Assembly (NCBI GenBank): GCA_023078555.1
Contig: CM041204.1
Span: 3,254,430-3,318,429 of the forward strand
Source: Ulva prolifera
Lineage: Eukaryota; Chlorophyta; Ulvophyceae; Ulvales; Ulvaceae
Reading direction: 5' to 3'
DNA length: 64,000 nt
Shown here: one piece after another, positions 11,600 to 23,731 of the stretch
Layout: each line of letters begins with the position of its first letter
Position numbering within the stretch: the stretch's first letter is position 1
Made by a program: the position numbers and the translations under genes
The notes under the pieces: generated by a model
Told to the model about the DNA's origin: nothing
The model's database searches: none
Seen by the model: only the letters and a program-made list of their open reading frames with translations

Positions 11600-13919
11600 T
11601 CAGCACCCAGTCTCGTTCTTTATTGTCAGCTGGATGCCCGCATGGGCGGCGGCTTTCGCGAGGCTCTCCTCCACCTCCCGCACCCGCTCCTCGGGAGAGG
11701 TCTCCGAGCCCTCATCGCCGTCATCGCACCAGGGATCGTCATCGTCAGTGGGCTTGCAGGAGGGGTAGAGGTACACCGCCAGCTGCCTCAGCTCGGGCAC
11801 CTTGCTGGAGCGCAGGTAGCGCTCGAGCGCCTCTGCCGCCTCGAAGGGGTCGTATATCGACAGGGTCAGCTCCCGCAGCGCCGGCAGTGGCGTACCATCC
11901 AGTTCCATGACGAGGTCCTCTTCTGGCTCTGACGTTTTGAGCAGGAGGTGTGTGAGGGCAGCGAAGTCCTCCAGAAAGTAGGGGAATTCCTGCGGCACCT
12001 GGAAGCCCTCGCTGGTGTGATCGAGGCACAGCCGCTGCAGCTGTGTCATGTCATAGAGGGCCGCTGTGTCGTCCGGGCTACCCAGGCAGCTCCAGCCATG
12101 GAGGCTCAACGCGGTCAGCTGCGTGAGGGTGCCCAGGGAGGCGAGGCCGTAGCCTGTGAGCTTGACTGCGCGGAAGTCCAGATGGAGAGCGTGCAGCTTG
12201 AAGGAGCGCAAACAGCGGAAGAAGTCGGGCCACTCAGATGCGGCTGGAGAGTCTGTTAGGTGCAGGGTGTCGTCTGGGCTGCACGCCGGGCCTAGGTGGA
12301 GCTGAGTCAGCGCTGTTGTAGCTAGCAGCTGTGCCACGCGCTGCAGTACGGTGGGCGCTGCAGCTATGGAGACGCTCTGGAGCTGCAGGAGAGCCGTGAG
12401 CGGCGTGGGCAGGGCTGACAGCAGTGCGTTCTGTACACTTGTTTTGCGCCGCTCGTCTTTCGGGAGTGTGGCGCTGAGGCAGCGCAGGTGGGTGAAGGCT
12501 GCGAGGCTGCAGAGGAGGCGCCCGGCATCTTCTGCTGCTGAGGGAGGCACATGCTTCGGGATGTTGAGGCCCTCGCCGAGAGTGATGCTGGTCAGGGGGG
12601 CGCTGAGGTGGCTGCAGAAGGCGGCTGAGAGGTGGACATCGCTCCGGAAGAGGGCTGTCAGCTGGACGAGCTGCGGCATGTGCAGAGGCGCAGACGCAGT
12701 GAAGCAGCTCCGGTACCCAGTGAGTGCCCCTTTGTCGACATGGATGTAGAGCGAGGTGAGGGCTGTGACTTTGTAGAGGATGTCAGAGAGGCAGTGGCGT
12801 GGGGATGCTCCTTCCTCGCGCTGGCGCTTCAAGGAGGGGTTGTGCCCGATCCTGAGCTGCAGGTCGCGCAGCTGAGACAGCGCATGGAGAGCTGCTTTGA
12901 GGGCGGATGAGCTCTCTTCATGACACATGATGCAGCCCTTGAGGTCGAGGGACTGGAGGGACGTCAGTGTGGAGACTTGTGATCGAAGGGCTTCGCTGGA
13001 GATGGCAGTGAAGCCTGATGCTGACAAAGAAAGGCTGGTCAGACCAGCGTGGCGTTTAAAAATCTGGGTGAGATACGACCAGACCTGACGCACGATTTTC
13101 TCTCCCCCATGGCTGGATTTGTCATCGTCAACGCGGAGTGACAGCAGAGGTGGTGTGGATGGTGGCAGGGTCGCCAGTCCTCTCAGGGAGGGACACGACG
13201 CAGCATTCAGCTGTAAATTGAATACCGTCTGCGGTGTGATGACACACGCAAGCACTGCGGAACGAAGGCTCGTTGGAAAGAAGTCTAGCAGCAGAGTAAG
13301 CTGAGTCGGTTTGAAAGCAGCTGCTTCATAAATATGGCATTGTAGATTATCTGAAAGCAGCTCCAAAGCCTGTGTAATTTCAGTTTTGTCGCTTTCGCGG
13401 CATGAACGCATCTTTAGTGCCAGAGCTTTTGCCGCGATGTGGACCCATGCGTCGATGTGTTTGTCGTCTACAGCTTCCGCGACCTGCAGTCCTCGCGCCT
13501 GTCATACGGGGCAGTCGAGCATATGGATGCTTGAAAAAAAATGATTGTCAAAACAAACTAGGACGACCTTTTGCGGCCAGCAGAGATGTCGATCCACACT
13601 AGCCATAGATGACATGCACCGTCGGTCGTGGCGGAGAGCGAGAAGGAGGCACGACCTTCATGATGGCGCACATATAGGCTAAGGGCCTACTCTGAAAGGT
13701 GTCATCGCTGTCTGTCACAGCACATAACCACTTTCTGAAGTCGGAGACTGTGACAGACTCCGGCAGCTTGGCTTCACCGTCAGCTCCGGCAACGCAGGAG
13801 AGAACGCTGCTGCGAGCCACGACGCAGGGCTCAATAACGTCATAAAAAATCAATCGACCAGGATCCACGTCGAACGGCGCCGATTGCGCTAAGTACACCG
13901 GGTGGGCGCAGCCTGGCAT
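11600..13919 (-). CDS. SKP1/BTB-like LRR protein, array copy 2 (subfamily A)
   Basis: Exons 13656-13919 and 11600-13483, intron 172 nt, 715 aa. The start MPGCAHPVYLAQSAPFDV matches copies 3 and 5; an in-frame Met at 13937 adds six residues. The SKP1/BTB-like part spans LPESVTVSDFRKWL and VAEAVDDKHIDAWVHIAA. LRRs start near residue 233 (HAGLTSLSLS, then TSLQSLDLKGC). The basic loop KRQREE is at about 307-312. A conserved LSLHGWSCLG occurs in the late LRRs, and YDPFEAAEALERY precedes an acidic tail (DDDDPWCDDGDEG) and the terminal IQLTIKNETG. Copies 2 and 3 are close relatives: their starts are 4.08 kb apart and both flanks are shared, which points to a fairly recent tandem duplication. Open throughout, so likely functional; biochemical role unknown. 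Confidence 0.85.
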
Positions 13920-15691
13920 CGCGCTTGTGTGAGACAAATCTAGATCAGAACGGAGCCGTGCCAGCTCAAACCTGGCGAAGCAGACATGTGGCGGTCGATT
14001 TCACTGCTGTATGCTGTATGCTGTGGTTGACCGCTGAACCAGTACTAGCAGTACCAGGGAGCTAATCAGCTGGCCGCATGCATGCGGCTCGAGGATGTAC
14101 AACGTCAGCGACGCGTTCATTCAAACGTGTACAGCATTATCTCGAGATACTTGGGAGCCGCAAGTGGCGCGAAGTGATGTGCCTTAGACCGCAATCGGAC
14201 ACGGTAACGAAGTTGGGGAGGCAAACTATCACATACCGCATGAATCCCACACACCAGAAGAAACACACACCGCCCGACCAAACCACTGTCGCCAGTCCAG
14301 GCAGAACCAAGATACAGCCGCCCGTCAACATGCCACGCGTACACCAATGCGCCCCAGCACTCATACACAAACAAACGCCCATTGCTGCCGCCGAGGCACA
14401 ATAACGTCTGGCTGTGCGTGTTACATTGCAACAGCAGGCTGCCAGTAGCACTCAGGGCAGTCAACGTTCGCGATGAATGTACGCTGCTGATTGTGTGGTA
14501 TACTTGGGAGACTGGACACGCCGCCCTACACATTGCTAGTCTTGCACCGCCGGGCCGAAGCAGACAGGTGATTGGCCTCCAGCAGCGTGCGCATTGACAT
14601 CATGCATGCAGAGAGGCACGTGAAGAGGTCACACGGCCAGGGATGGCACAACAGCCCCGCTCATGCAACAAAAACGGCTTCCTCAGTGATAGATTTTCCC
14701 AATACAAGTTCATGCAACGCTAGAACCTACATCCATACGGTGGAATTCTACTCTGGTGCATCCCGGAGATGGACACCACATGTGCAATACTTTAGAGGGG
14801 CTGCATCCGGTCCGCCGCACGGACGGCTCATGCATGCGCTCTCGTCCTGCGGCACCTTCCCGTTCCGTGTTCACCACGTCACCCCCATTGCGTGATGGTG
14901 ATGCCTGCGCCCGCATACGCATGCCTTCGAAGGCACCGCGCCTGGCCAAGGGCTTCTGTGGAAACGCCGATCGTCGCTTGAATGCCGGCCGAGGCGCGTG
15001 AGAATGGAGGCGCCGCTGCGTACAGCATGACACCATCAGCCCAGGCACACCGAAGCAATACAGCACAGACGTTCATAGCAGTGAGCCTTGTCTGGCATGC
15101 ACACGCATGGACTCGGCGCTATGCAGGCTGGCTGCCAACACTGGGAGGATTCACAGATGTATGAGTGGTGCCTGCCAGATGCATATGCGGGCACATGCGT
15201 ATGTGACTGCAACATGTGGCTGCGACAGCATATGGATGTAGCACCATATGCGGTGAACCTGTACGAGGCAACACGTGCTGCCACATACAGGTGCTGTGAT
15301 GCATGGGTACCCATGCATCACATCACCATGCTGCGACGAAATGCAATACACAGAACACGTGGGCAACACGGCGGTAGCTCCTGCAGCGCGAGCATGATAC
15401 AGTCAGCAGGACACAGGCAGGCAGGGGGCCGTGGTGGCTACATGCGCTGCCAGCGCCGCCTCGAGCTCCGGCCCCAGAAAGCAATGCTACACAGAGCAAA
15501 CAGTTGCAGGACAGCATCCGGCTGGTGCCAGTGCGGCGAAAGCATCGCACCTGAGCGCGCCGGCCGTGGCTGACCTGGAGGGTCACTCTACGAAACATGC
15601 AGTCGCGACAACAGCGAGCCAGTTGTCCAAGCAAACCCTCGCATGTGCCGGCGAGCCCGGACGTGCCCCGCCAGGAAAGTCAGATTCATCA
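13920..15691. other. Intergenic between copies 2 and 3
   Basis: 13990-14340 is the upstream flank of copy 2 and is similar to 18060-18430 upstream of copy 3 (shared 'atacttgggagccgca' and 'acacgcgtacaccaa'-like words), so the putative promoter was duplicated. 14980-15600 is the 3' flank of copy 3 and is similar to that of copies 2 and 5. No independent gene is seen. Confidence 0.55.
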
Positions 15692-18001
15692 CTAAGTTTC
15701 GTCGATGATGGTCAGCTGGATGCCCGCATGGGCAATGGCTTTCGTGAGGCTCTTCCCCACCTCCCGCACACGCTCCTCGTGAGAGTTCTCCGAGCCCTCA
15801 TCGCCGTCATCGCACCAATAGTGGTCCCCGACAGCCGGCTTTGAGGAGGGGTAGAGGTGCACCGTCAGCTGCCGCAGCTCGGGCACCTCGCTCGAGCCCA
15901 TGTATCGCCCCAGCGCCTCCGCCGCCTCGAAGGGGTCGTACAGCGCCAGGGTCAGCTCCCGCAGCGCTGGCAGCGGCGCACCTTCCAGCTCACTGACCAG
16001 TTCCACTCCCGGCTCTGACGTCTTCAGCAGGAGGTGCGTGAGGGCGCTGCGGTCATGCAATGATTCAACAAATTGCGGCGTCACCTGAAAGCCCTCGCTG
16101 GTGTGATCCAGGCGCAGCTGCTGCAGCTGAGTCATGGCATAGAGGGCCACTTCGTCGTCCAGGCTGCCCAGGCAGCTCCAGCCATGGATGCTCAGCGCAG
16201 TCAGCTGCGTGAGGGTGCTCAGGGCAGCGAGGCCGTAGCCTGTGAGCTTGACTGCGCGGAAGTCCATGTGGAGAGCGTGCAGCTTGAAGGAGCACAAACA
16301 GCGGAAGAAGCCGGGCCACTCAGATGCGGCTGGAGTGTTTGTCAGGTACAGACGGTCGTCAGGGTTGCACGCCGGTCCCAGGTGCAGCTGAGTCAGCGCT
16401 GTCGTGGCCAGAAGTGTCACAGCTCGCTGCAGTACGGTGGGCGCTGCAGCTATGGAGACGCTCTGGAGCTGCAGGAGAGCTTTGAGCGGCGTGGGCAGGG
16501 CTGACAGCAGTGCGTTCTGTACACTTCTCGAGCGTCGCTGATCTTTCGGGAGTGTGGCGCTGATGCGGCGCAGCTGTGTGAAGGCTGCGAGGCTGCGGAG
16601 GAGGTGCCCGGCGTCATCTGCGGCTGAGGGAGGCACGTGCCTAGGCATCTGCAGGCCCTCACCGAGTGTGAGGCTGGTGAGGGGGGCGCTGAGGTGGCTG
16701 CAGAAGGCGGCTGACAGGTGGACATCGTTCTCGAAGAGGGCTGACAGCTGGACGAGCTGCGGCATGTGCAGCGGCGCAGCCGCAGTGAAGCAGCTCTGGT
16801 AGCCGCTAAAGGCGGCTTTATCGACCTGGATGTGGAGGGACGTGAGTGCTGTGACTTTGTAGAGGGTGTCGGCGAGGCAGTGGCGTGGGGGTGCTTCTTC
16901 CTCGCGCTGGCGCTTCAAGGAGGGGTTGTGCCCGATCCTGAGCTGGAGGTCGCGCAGCTGAGGCAGCGCATGGAGGGCTGCTTTAAAGGCGGATGAACTC
17001 TCCTCAAAGAAGATGATGCAGCCCTTCAAGTGGAGGGACTGAAGGGACGTGAGTGTGGAGACTTGTGCCAGAAGGTGTTCGTTTGAGATGGCAGTGAAAC
17101 CCGATGATGACAAGTGGAGGCTGGTCAGACCGGAGTGGCTTCGAAATATTTTTGTTAAATGAGACCAGACATGCTGCGCGACTTGATATCTTCCGTGGTT
17201 GGAGCTGTCATCATCAATGCGGAGTGACAGCGGAGGTGGTGTGGATGGTGGCAGGGACGTCAACGCCTTCAGGGCGGGATACGACGCAGCATTCAGTGGT
17301 AAGCTGAAGACCGTATTTGCTGTGATGACCCCCGCCAGCACTGCGGGATGAAGGCTCGTCGGGAAGAAGTCTAGCAGCAGGGCAAGCTGAGTCTGGTCGA
17401 AAGCAGCTGCTTCATAAATGAGTCGCTGCACTCGAGCTGAAAGCAGCATCAAAGCGTCTGTGATTTCGATCTTTTCGCTGTCGCTGCATGAACGCATCTT
17501 CAGTGCCAGAGCTTTTGCCGCGATACGGACCCATGCGTCGATGTGCTTGTCGTCTACAGCTTCCGCGACCTGCAGCGCTCGCTTCTGAAAGCATCAGAAC
17601 TCAGTCTAGCAACGCCACAACTGTATGAAGAACACGATTGTAGATTCATGCGAGCATCAGCTCTTCGTGGCCAGACGAGCTCCACACTCCTGGACATGCG
17701 CTGACGGTCGCGAAGGATAGCGAGAAAGAGGCACGACCTTGACAATGGCGAGAACGTAGACTAAAGGCCTACTCTGAATGATAGCTTCACTGTCTGTCAC
17801 AGCATGGACCCAATTTCTGAAATCGGAGACTGTGATGGACTCGGGCAGCTTGGCTTCCCGGTCCCCTGCGGCAATGCAGGAGAGAACGTCGCTGCAAGCC
17901 ATGACGCCAGGCTCGACGACGTCATAGAAGATTAATAAACCAGAGTTCACGTCGAAAGGCGCCGAGCGCGAAAAGTACACCGGGTGGGCACAGCCTGGCA
18001 T
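15692..18001 (-). CDS. SKP1/BTB-like LRR protein, array copy 3 (subfamily A)
   Basis: Exons 17738-18001 and 15692-17569, intron 168 nt, 713 aa. It is the nearest paralogue of copy 2 over its whole length: same start (MPGCAHPVYFSRSAPFDV), same VAEAVDDKHIDAWVRIAA after the intron, same KRQREEE loop and LSIHGWSCLG. Exon 1 is more diverged (SDVLSCIAAGDREAKLPESI), and its last codons read VLAIVK rather than MCAIMK. The C-terminus is YDPFEAAEALGRY, a shorter acidic tail and IQLTIIDET. The second exon is fully open with no frameshift. As for its siblings, the fold suggests an intracellular adaptor; no enzyme motif is visible. Confidence 0.85.
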
Positions 18002-18554
18002 TGCGATCGTGCAAAGAAAAGGTAGATCTGAACAGACTGTCAGCCCCGCAGATCGAGCGAAGCAGCTCTATGTACCGCTGTATGCTATGGCCGACCTGTT
18101 CACCACCACTGGGGAGCTTACACGCTATAACTTGCAGGCCGCATGCATGCAGCGGCTCATGTATGGTACGGTGCCAGGAGATGTGCGCTCAATTGAAAGT
18201 CCACGGGACTGTCTTGATATACTTGGGAGCCGCACTTGGCCCACTGCGTTTTTACTTTGACTGACACTGGTGATCCAAGGACAAATTCAGGGAGGCAATT
18301 AGCACCGCAGGAGTAACGCGCGATGGAAGAGAGTATATACACCCCACAACCAAGCCACTAGTACTGGCCCCAGTTTATGCAGATTGAAGACAGAGCGGTC
18401 TGTTAACACCACACGCGCACACCAACACTCCCGCACACCCACCGCCTCCAATGCACACGCAAACCAAGACATCCACGCCGCCGTTCCACATGGCGGCACA
18501 GGCCAGGGCCTTGAAGCCCTCACCGCAAGAGCAGCCGGGGCGCCCCAACTCGCG

Positions 18555-18604
18555 CCCCCCCCCCCCTCCTCTGAGACCCGAAGGGGGGGGGGGGGGGGGG
18601 GGGG
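18555..18604. repeat. C12 ... G22 homopolymer pair
   Basis: A run of 12 C (18555-18566) and a run of 22 G (18583-18604) are separated by 16 bases, so they could pair as a hairpin. The G-run could also form intermolecular quadruplexes. Homopolymer length may be uncertain in the assembly. Confidence 0.9.
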
Positions 18605-18718
18605 CTGATGCGCGAGATTCTGACGCTCGACCAGCTTGTCATGGACTCTGAGCCCACCCTGGTGCAAAGCGACGGTGTGCCAGCCGATTAAGCAGACGGT
18701 CACCACTACAACCCGCAC

Positions 18719-18845
<127 letters not shown>

Positions 18846-19882
18846 GACTGGCACGGACTGCAGTTTCATGCTTGATGTACTAAGAGCCTATGCAATCAAC
18901 AAGGGGACCAGCTTGTGTGGGTCAGCGTCGCATGCATGTCCGCTACTACAAACCAATGCATGCTGACTGCCCATGTCAAACGTGAACGTCACAAATGTTA
19001 CAGAACCCAGCACGAAGGGTTGGACCATGGGAGTCTTATGCGATGTTCGCTTGCACGACTTGAGGCTGCATGCGGTCCGCCTCAGTGGCACGAAGAGCAT
19101 GGCTAGGCGGACTGCCTGCAACCATCATCTAGTTCACACAGATGTTCTTGACTCCAGAGAGGAGGCACACATGTTCACCTGCGTGACGCAGCACCAGCAC
19201 GGTCTTGCATGTGCCACAAAAACCTTCATGCAAACCTACACTGCCATGTTGGCATTAACGAGGCTGCACGCAACGATGCTGTTTTTTGGGGACTCTGCAC
19301 GGCGCCACCCCGCATCAACACGATCTGGCACTGTGGCCCTGCAGCTGCGTCAGATGGGTGGCATGTATGGAGCGAGATGCAGCGCTGTTACCCCTGGCTG
19401 TGAAGGTGCACTTACTCACAAAGCACCCAGGTCACAGGCGTGTACACCGTATGACTACAATCCATGCGCAAGCCGCATCAAAGGGAGGCAGGGGCACATC
19501 ATAGCCACCTCACAGGCACGCCGGTGCGTCGGACCTGCGGGCATCCCTGCCACAGAACAGGCCATGCCATACCCAGGCCAGCCAAAGGATCATGCCGCCT
19601 TGCTGAATGCTGTTTACGGGCAAGCTGGCAGAGCGGCCCCGATACATGAAGCGCCGCCTGTCAGTGGCGGGACGGCCCTGCATGGCGCGCACAGACGTGA
19701 GCAAGGGAAGCAAAGCCGAAAGGTCCCGGGGCAGCGCATGGTTCTTGGTCACTCAAACTGCAGGCGTGAACGTCACAGCAAACACCACAGCACGCGACTG
19801 GCACATAGGCCTGATGCAGAAGCACACCCTCGCCGAAGCAGGTAGCCCTTGGATGTATTCTGTAAGAAAAGGAGCCAACTTA

Positions 19883-22152
19883 TCAAGCAGTCTCATCTTG
19901 AATCGATGACTGCACGCCCGCAAGAGCAGCGGCTAGTGTGAGACGCTGCGTCATCTCCCGCGTCCACTCATCATTATCATCGCTGTCGTAAAGGAGATCT
20001 GGGGAGTTGCGAAGGTGCACCGTCAGACACCGCAGCTCGGGAAGCTGGCCGACGTAGCGCTCGAGCGGCTCTGCCGCCTCAAAGCTGTCGTATAGTGCCA
20101 CGGTGAGCTCCTGCAGCGCAAGAAGCGGACGTGCCGTAAGCTCCCTGACCAGGTCCTCATCTCGCGCTGACGTTTTGAGCAGGAGGTATGTCAGGGCGCT
20201 TAAGGCATGCAGTGAGGTCACGCAAGCCGGCGACACCAGGAACTCCTTACTTGTTTGCTCTAGGGACAGCCGCTGCAGCTGTGTCATGGCCGCAAGTGCC
20301 TGCGCATCAGCGGGGCCGCACAGGCAGCTCCAATCATGGATCTTCAGCAAGGTCAGCTGCGTGAGGGCACTCAAGGCGGCTAGGCCAAAACCCATAAGCT
20401 TTGCTCTGTGGAAGTCTAGATCGAGAGCTTGCAGATTCAGGGAGCGCAGGCACCGAAAAGTTTCGGGCCAGTTGGGTTCAGGTGCAGTCGATCCGTAAAA
20501 AGTGTCACAGAACGGGCCCAACTGCAGGTGAGTCAGCGTAGTTGTGGTCAGAAGCGGCATGACACACTGCAGCACAGCAGGCGATGCAGCTACGAAGGCA
20601 TTCTGGAGATGCGGTAGAGGCGTGAGCTCCCCCGATAGTGATGAGATCATTGCTTCCTGTACGCTGCTTTGGCCGTGTCCATCTGTGGGAAGGACGGTGC
20701 TGAGGTGCCGCAGCTGAGTAAAGGCTGCTAGGCTGCGGAGCAGACGGCCGGCGTCATCTGCCACAGCACCAGGGACGGACTGCGGGCGACGGCGGAACTC
20801 GCTGAGCTCAAGACTGGTGAGGGGGGCGCTGAGGTGGGAGAAGAAGGTGGCGCCCAGACGGATGTCAACGCCAAAGAAAGCTGCCAGACGCACGAGGTGA
20901 GGCATGCGCAGAGGGCTCTCTGCGGTGAGGCAGAATCGGTCCATTCGAGGATTGAACGGATGTAGCGCCGCTTCAAGGTGAAGTGAGGTGAGAGCGGTGC
21001 ACGGGCACAGCATGGCGGCCAGGCAGTGGCGTGGTGTCGGCCCTGGTTCCACATCTCGCTGGCGCTTCAGGGACTCATCACTCTCTCCTACGAGTTTCAG
21101 CTTGAGATCACCCAGCCGAGGCAGTGCATTGAGGGTCTCTTTCAGGTACTTGGAACACTTGCCTGGGTGGATGATGCACCCTCCAAGGTCTAGAGACAGG
21201 AGGGACGTAAGTCTGGCGACTGCTGCAAAGAGGAGCTCGGGCGAGTTGGACTTGAATACACGTCCGGATAGACCGAGTCTTGTCAAGCGTGAGTGATGCT
21301 GCAGAAATCTCGTGAGAGACGACCCAATGTCTTGTCCCATGCCCTCCGCGCACTGGCTATGAACTGCATGAAACGACAGCACAGATGGTGGGCACGCTGG
21401 CAGAGACGCTAGGGCCTCGAGTGCGGGACCCGATCCGGGAGCGAGAGGCATATGTAATGACCTCTCCGACGAGATCATCGCCGACAGCACTACGGAATGG
21501 ATGCACGTTGGAAAAAAGGCTATCAAGCGGTTAAGGTCCTTTGAATCGAACGCAGCTGCCACCAGGAGTCGGTGCTGCAATTGACACGGTAGAACTGCTA
21601 AGCCCTGTACAACGTCTGTTTTGACTGTCTGCGAGCAGTTCGACAGCGCAGTGCTGGCTAGGTGCTTCGCAGCAACGCGGACCCATTCGGTAATGTGGCT
21701 GTCGTCTAAAGCATCCGCGACCTGCATCACAGAAAACTCATCCACAGCCTCACTCCAGCATTAGTTACATGATGAGATGACGGAACATTCGATGTAACGC
21801 AGACACCTGCCAACGATGGTCAAATGCGCTGAGCAGCATGAAGCCGCGTGGGCAGTGATGGCTTTCGTATGAAGATGTAAGACCACACCTTGATCACGAT
21901 GCACATGGTGTTGAACGGGCGATATCGGAATACGGCATCATCCTCTGAGACAGCAGCGATCCAATGCTTGAAGTCAGAGAGAGTGACGCTGTCCGGCAGC
22001 GTGGCTTCACCATCAGCTTCGGCAATACAGGACAAGACGCTACTACGAGACATGACATCACGTTCAACGACATCGTAGAAGACCAGATGGCCACAATGTA
22101 TGTCGAAAGGCGCCGAGCGCGAGAAGTGCACCGGGTTGTCGAGTCCAGGCAT
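19883..22152 (-). CDS. SKP1/BTB-like LRR protein, array copy 4 (subfamily A)
   Basis: Exons 21889-22152 and 19883-21721, intron 167 nt, 700 aa. The protein begins MPGLDNPVHFSRSAPFDI; its domain after the intron, VADALDDSHITEWVRVAA, and 'PALEALASLPA' in the pre-LRR segment group it with copy 1. LRRs begin at HHSRLTRLGLSG. The basic loop is KRQRDVEPG. The conserved Trp/Cys motif is IHDWSCLCGPADAQALAAM. The C-terminus has LYDSFEAAEPLERY and ends VQSSIQDETA with a short acidic stretch (YDSDDNDEW). Fully open. It is the last intact gene before the 13-kb transposon nest, which lies about 1.6 kb upstream of its start. Confidence 0.85.
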
Positions 22153-23132
22153 TGCGAGCTATAGCCGTGAACCGGAAAGTATATCTTCAAGAGCGATGTG
22201 GTTGTGATGAGCTCAATCAATCTATGCAGCAACACTGACTTTGGACGTCCACCCAGCCGCGCCCGTCGCTGTCGGGGTTCGTTACAATAGGTAAGGTGCC
22301 TAAGCCACGGAAAGTTGACCGCCAGTCATGCGCGACAGCACCATCTTCGCCGTCGACCCACGTACACAAGCAAAAGACAAACCGCCGTCGTTTTTCGCGT
22401 TCGCCTAAGCAAATGCTCACATCAATCTCGAGTCATTGAACCAAGTTCAAGCGACGTGGTATTGATGCTGCGCATGGTGCAGCCATCGCGACAGCACCTG
22501 ATTACACCGCCATTGCAATCAATTGCAACTTGCAATTCCACTGTGCTTGGGCTGTCGCCCAGGCCTCTGCGCATGCTTGGCGTGGCTCCGCCGCGCCTGC
22601 ATCGCCTTGCACAACATTTTCGACCCCAAGCTTTCCTAATCTTGCACTCGATTGGCCTGGAATCATGTATCGGCTATAATGGTCGCGTAACGCCGTCGTA
22701 GCTGGTCAGCGCGCGCATGAAAAATCCAAAGGCGCTACTGCCCATTTCGGCATGTTTGATTTGGTTGGCTCGTGGTGGATTCCGTCCGCGCCGGCCAGAT
22801 TGGCTGCACGAAGATGCAGCGATTACGCAATTCTACATATGCGTTGAATCGCGTCGTGGCTGGCGCCCGCCTCGATTGACCGTCGCCGATTAACGAGATG
22901 TCACCCTTCAACCTTACCCATTGTTTCATGCACCGACTGGTCGATCGGTGGCCTTCAGCGCGTGTCCACGCGTCGATTCTGGCACTCATGACCTGGTGTA
23001 CAAAATAAATATAAATTTATGTTCGTCCCGGGCTGTCAGGGCAACTCTAAATTTCACATCAGGATACCCGCTCTGACTTTTCAATTGGCCCGGGGTGTCA
23101 GGTGCACTTTTTTTTGGTGCGCGGAGTGATCA

Positions 23133-23166
23133 GCCCCTCGAGGGGCTAGCTAGCCCCTCGAGGGGC
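23133..23166. repeat. Perfect 34-bp palindrome
   Basis: Two gcccctcgaggggc palindromes share a ctagctag centre, so the whole 34 bp equals its own reverse complement. Confidence 0.95.
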
Positions 23167-23311
23167 GAGCTAGTCCTAGTCCTGAGGGGCTCCTCGCCAA
23201 CGCGCGGCTTACGCCGCGCATTCGCTCGTCGCTCACCATACACGGATCCGATTCGAAGAAAGACTATCACATGCAAGCGCACTCGGAAGAAAGCAAGATG
23301 CATATGCTTAA

Positions 23312-23375
23312 GCACCGCGCGTAGAGGTGATGTAAGATTTAAGCTTAAACCTTACAATACCTCTACGCGCGGTGC
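23312..23375. repeat. 64-bp near-perfect loopless palindrome
   Basis: The two 32-base halves match at 29 of 32 positions. The outer 17 bases (gcaccgcgcgtagaggt and its complement) match perfectly, and the centre is aagctt. Confidence 0.9.
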
Positions 23376-23705
23376 ATCAAGTCCTCTTGTAAGCAGTTCG
23401 GACAAACGGTCAACTTCGGCCTTGAGCATACAAGTTTTGTGAAACCAATTGTATGCGTTGCAACGCATTGCCGGATGGCACTGTCGAAATGACGCCAAGT
23501 CTAACGTGCTAGCCGCCACGTCTGTGCACAGCCACACACCTTATGCAGAACATTCGTCAAGCACCCAAAAAAAAATTTATCGCACTCCGAGCAGTTTTCT
23601 GGGACGGCGCGGAGTACTCCGGTGGAGCTGCTCGCAAACGCGCGGCTCACGCCGCGCATTTTCCTCGTCGCCCACCGGACTACCCCTGCGCTGTCCTAGA
23701 ACGGC

Positions 23706-23713
23706 GTGACCAC
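23706..23713. repeat. Target-site duplication, left (GTGACCAC)
   Basis: GTGACCAC immediately outside the left inverted repeat. The identical octamer lies immediately outside the right one at 36749-36756. Eight bases is the duplication length of hAT elements. Confidence 0.9.
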
Positions 23714-23731
23714 TAGGGCTGTAAATTTAAC
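23714..23731 (+). repeat. Left terminal inverted repeat of hAT
   Basis: TAGGGCTGTAAATTTAAC; a perfect inverted copy ends at 36748. Confidence 0.93.

Larger units (their letters stand above)
22153..23705. other. Upstream region of copy 4, rich in palindromes
   Basis: No gene is supported. The right half (23080-23700) carries strong palindromes at 23133-23166 and 23312-23375. A repeated small hairpin (gcgcggc...gccgcgc) occurs near 23201-23220 and again near 23640-23660, in similar flanking sequence. This suggests an eroded non-autonomous mobile element. Confidence 0.5.

Noticed and set aside
22735-22989. Small minus-strand frame upstream of copy 4
   Set aside because: 84 residues with no domain and no paralogue in the other copies' upstream regions.
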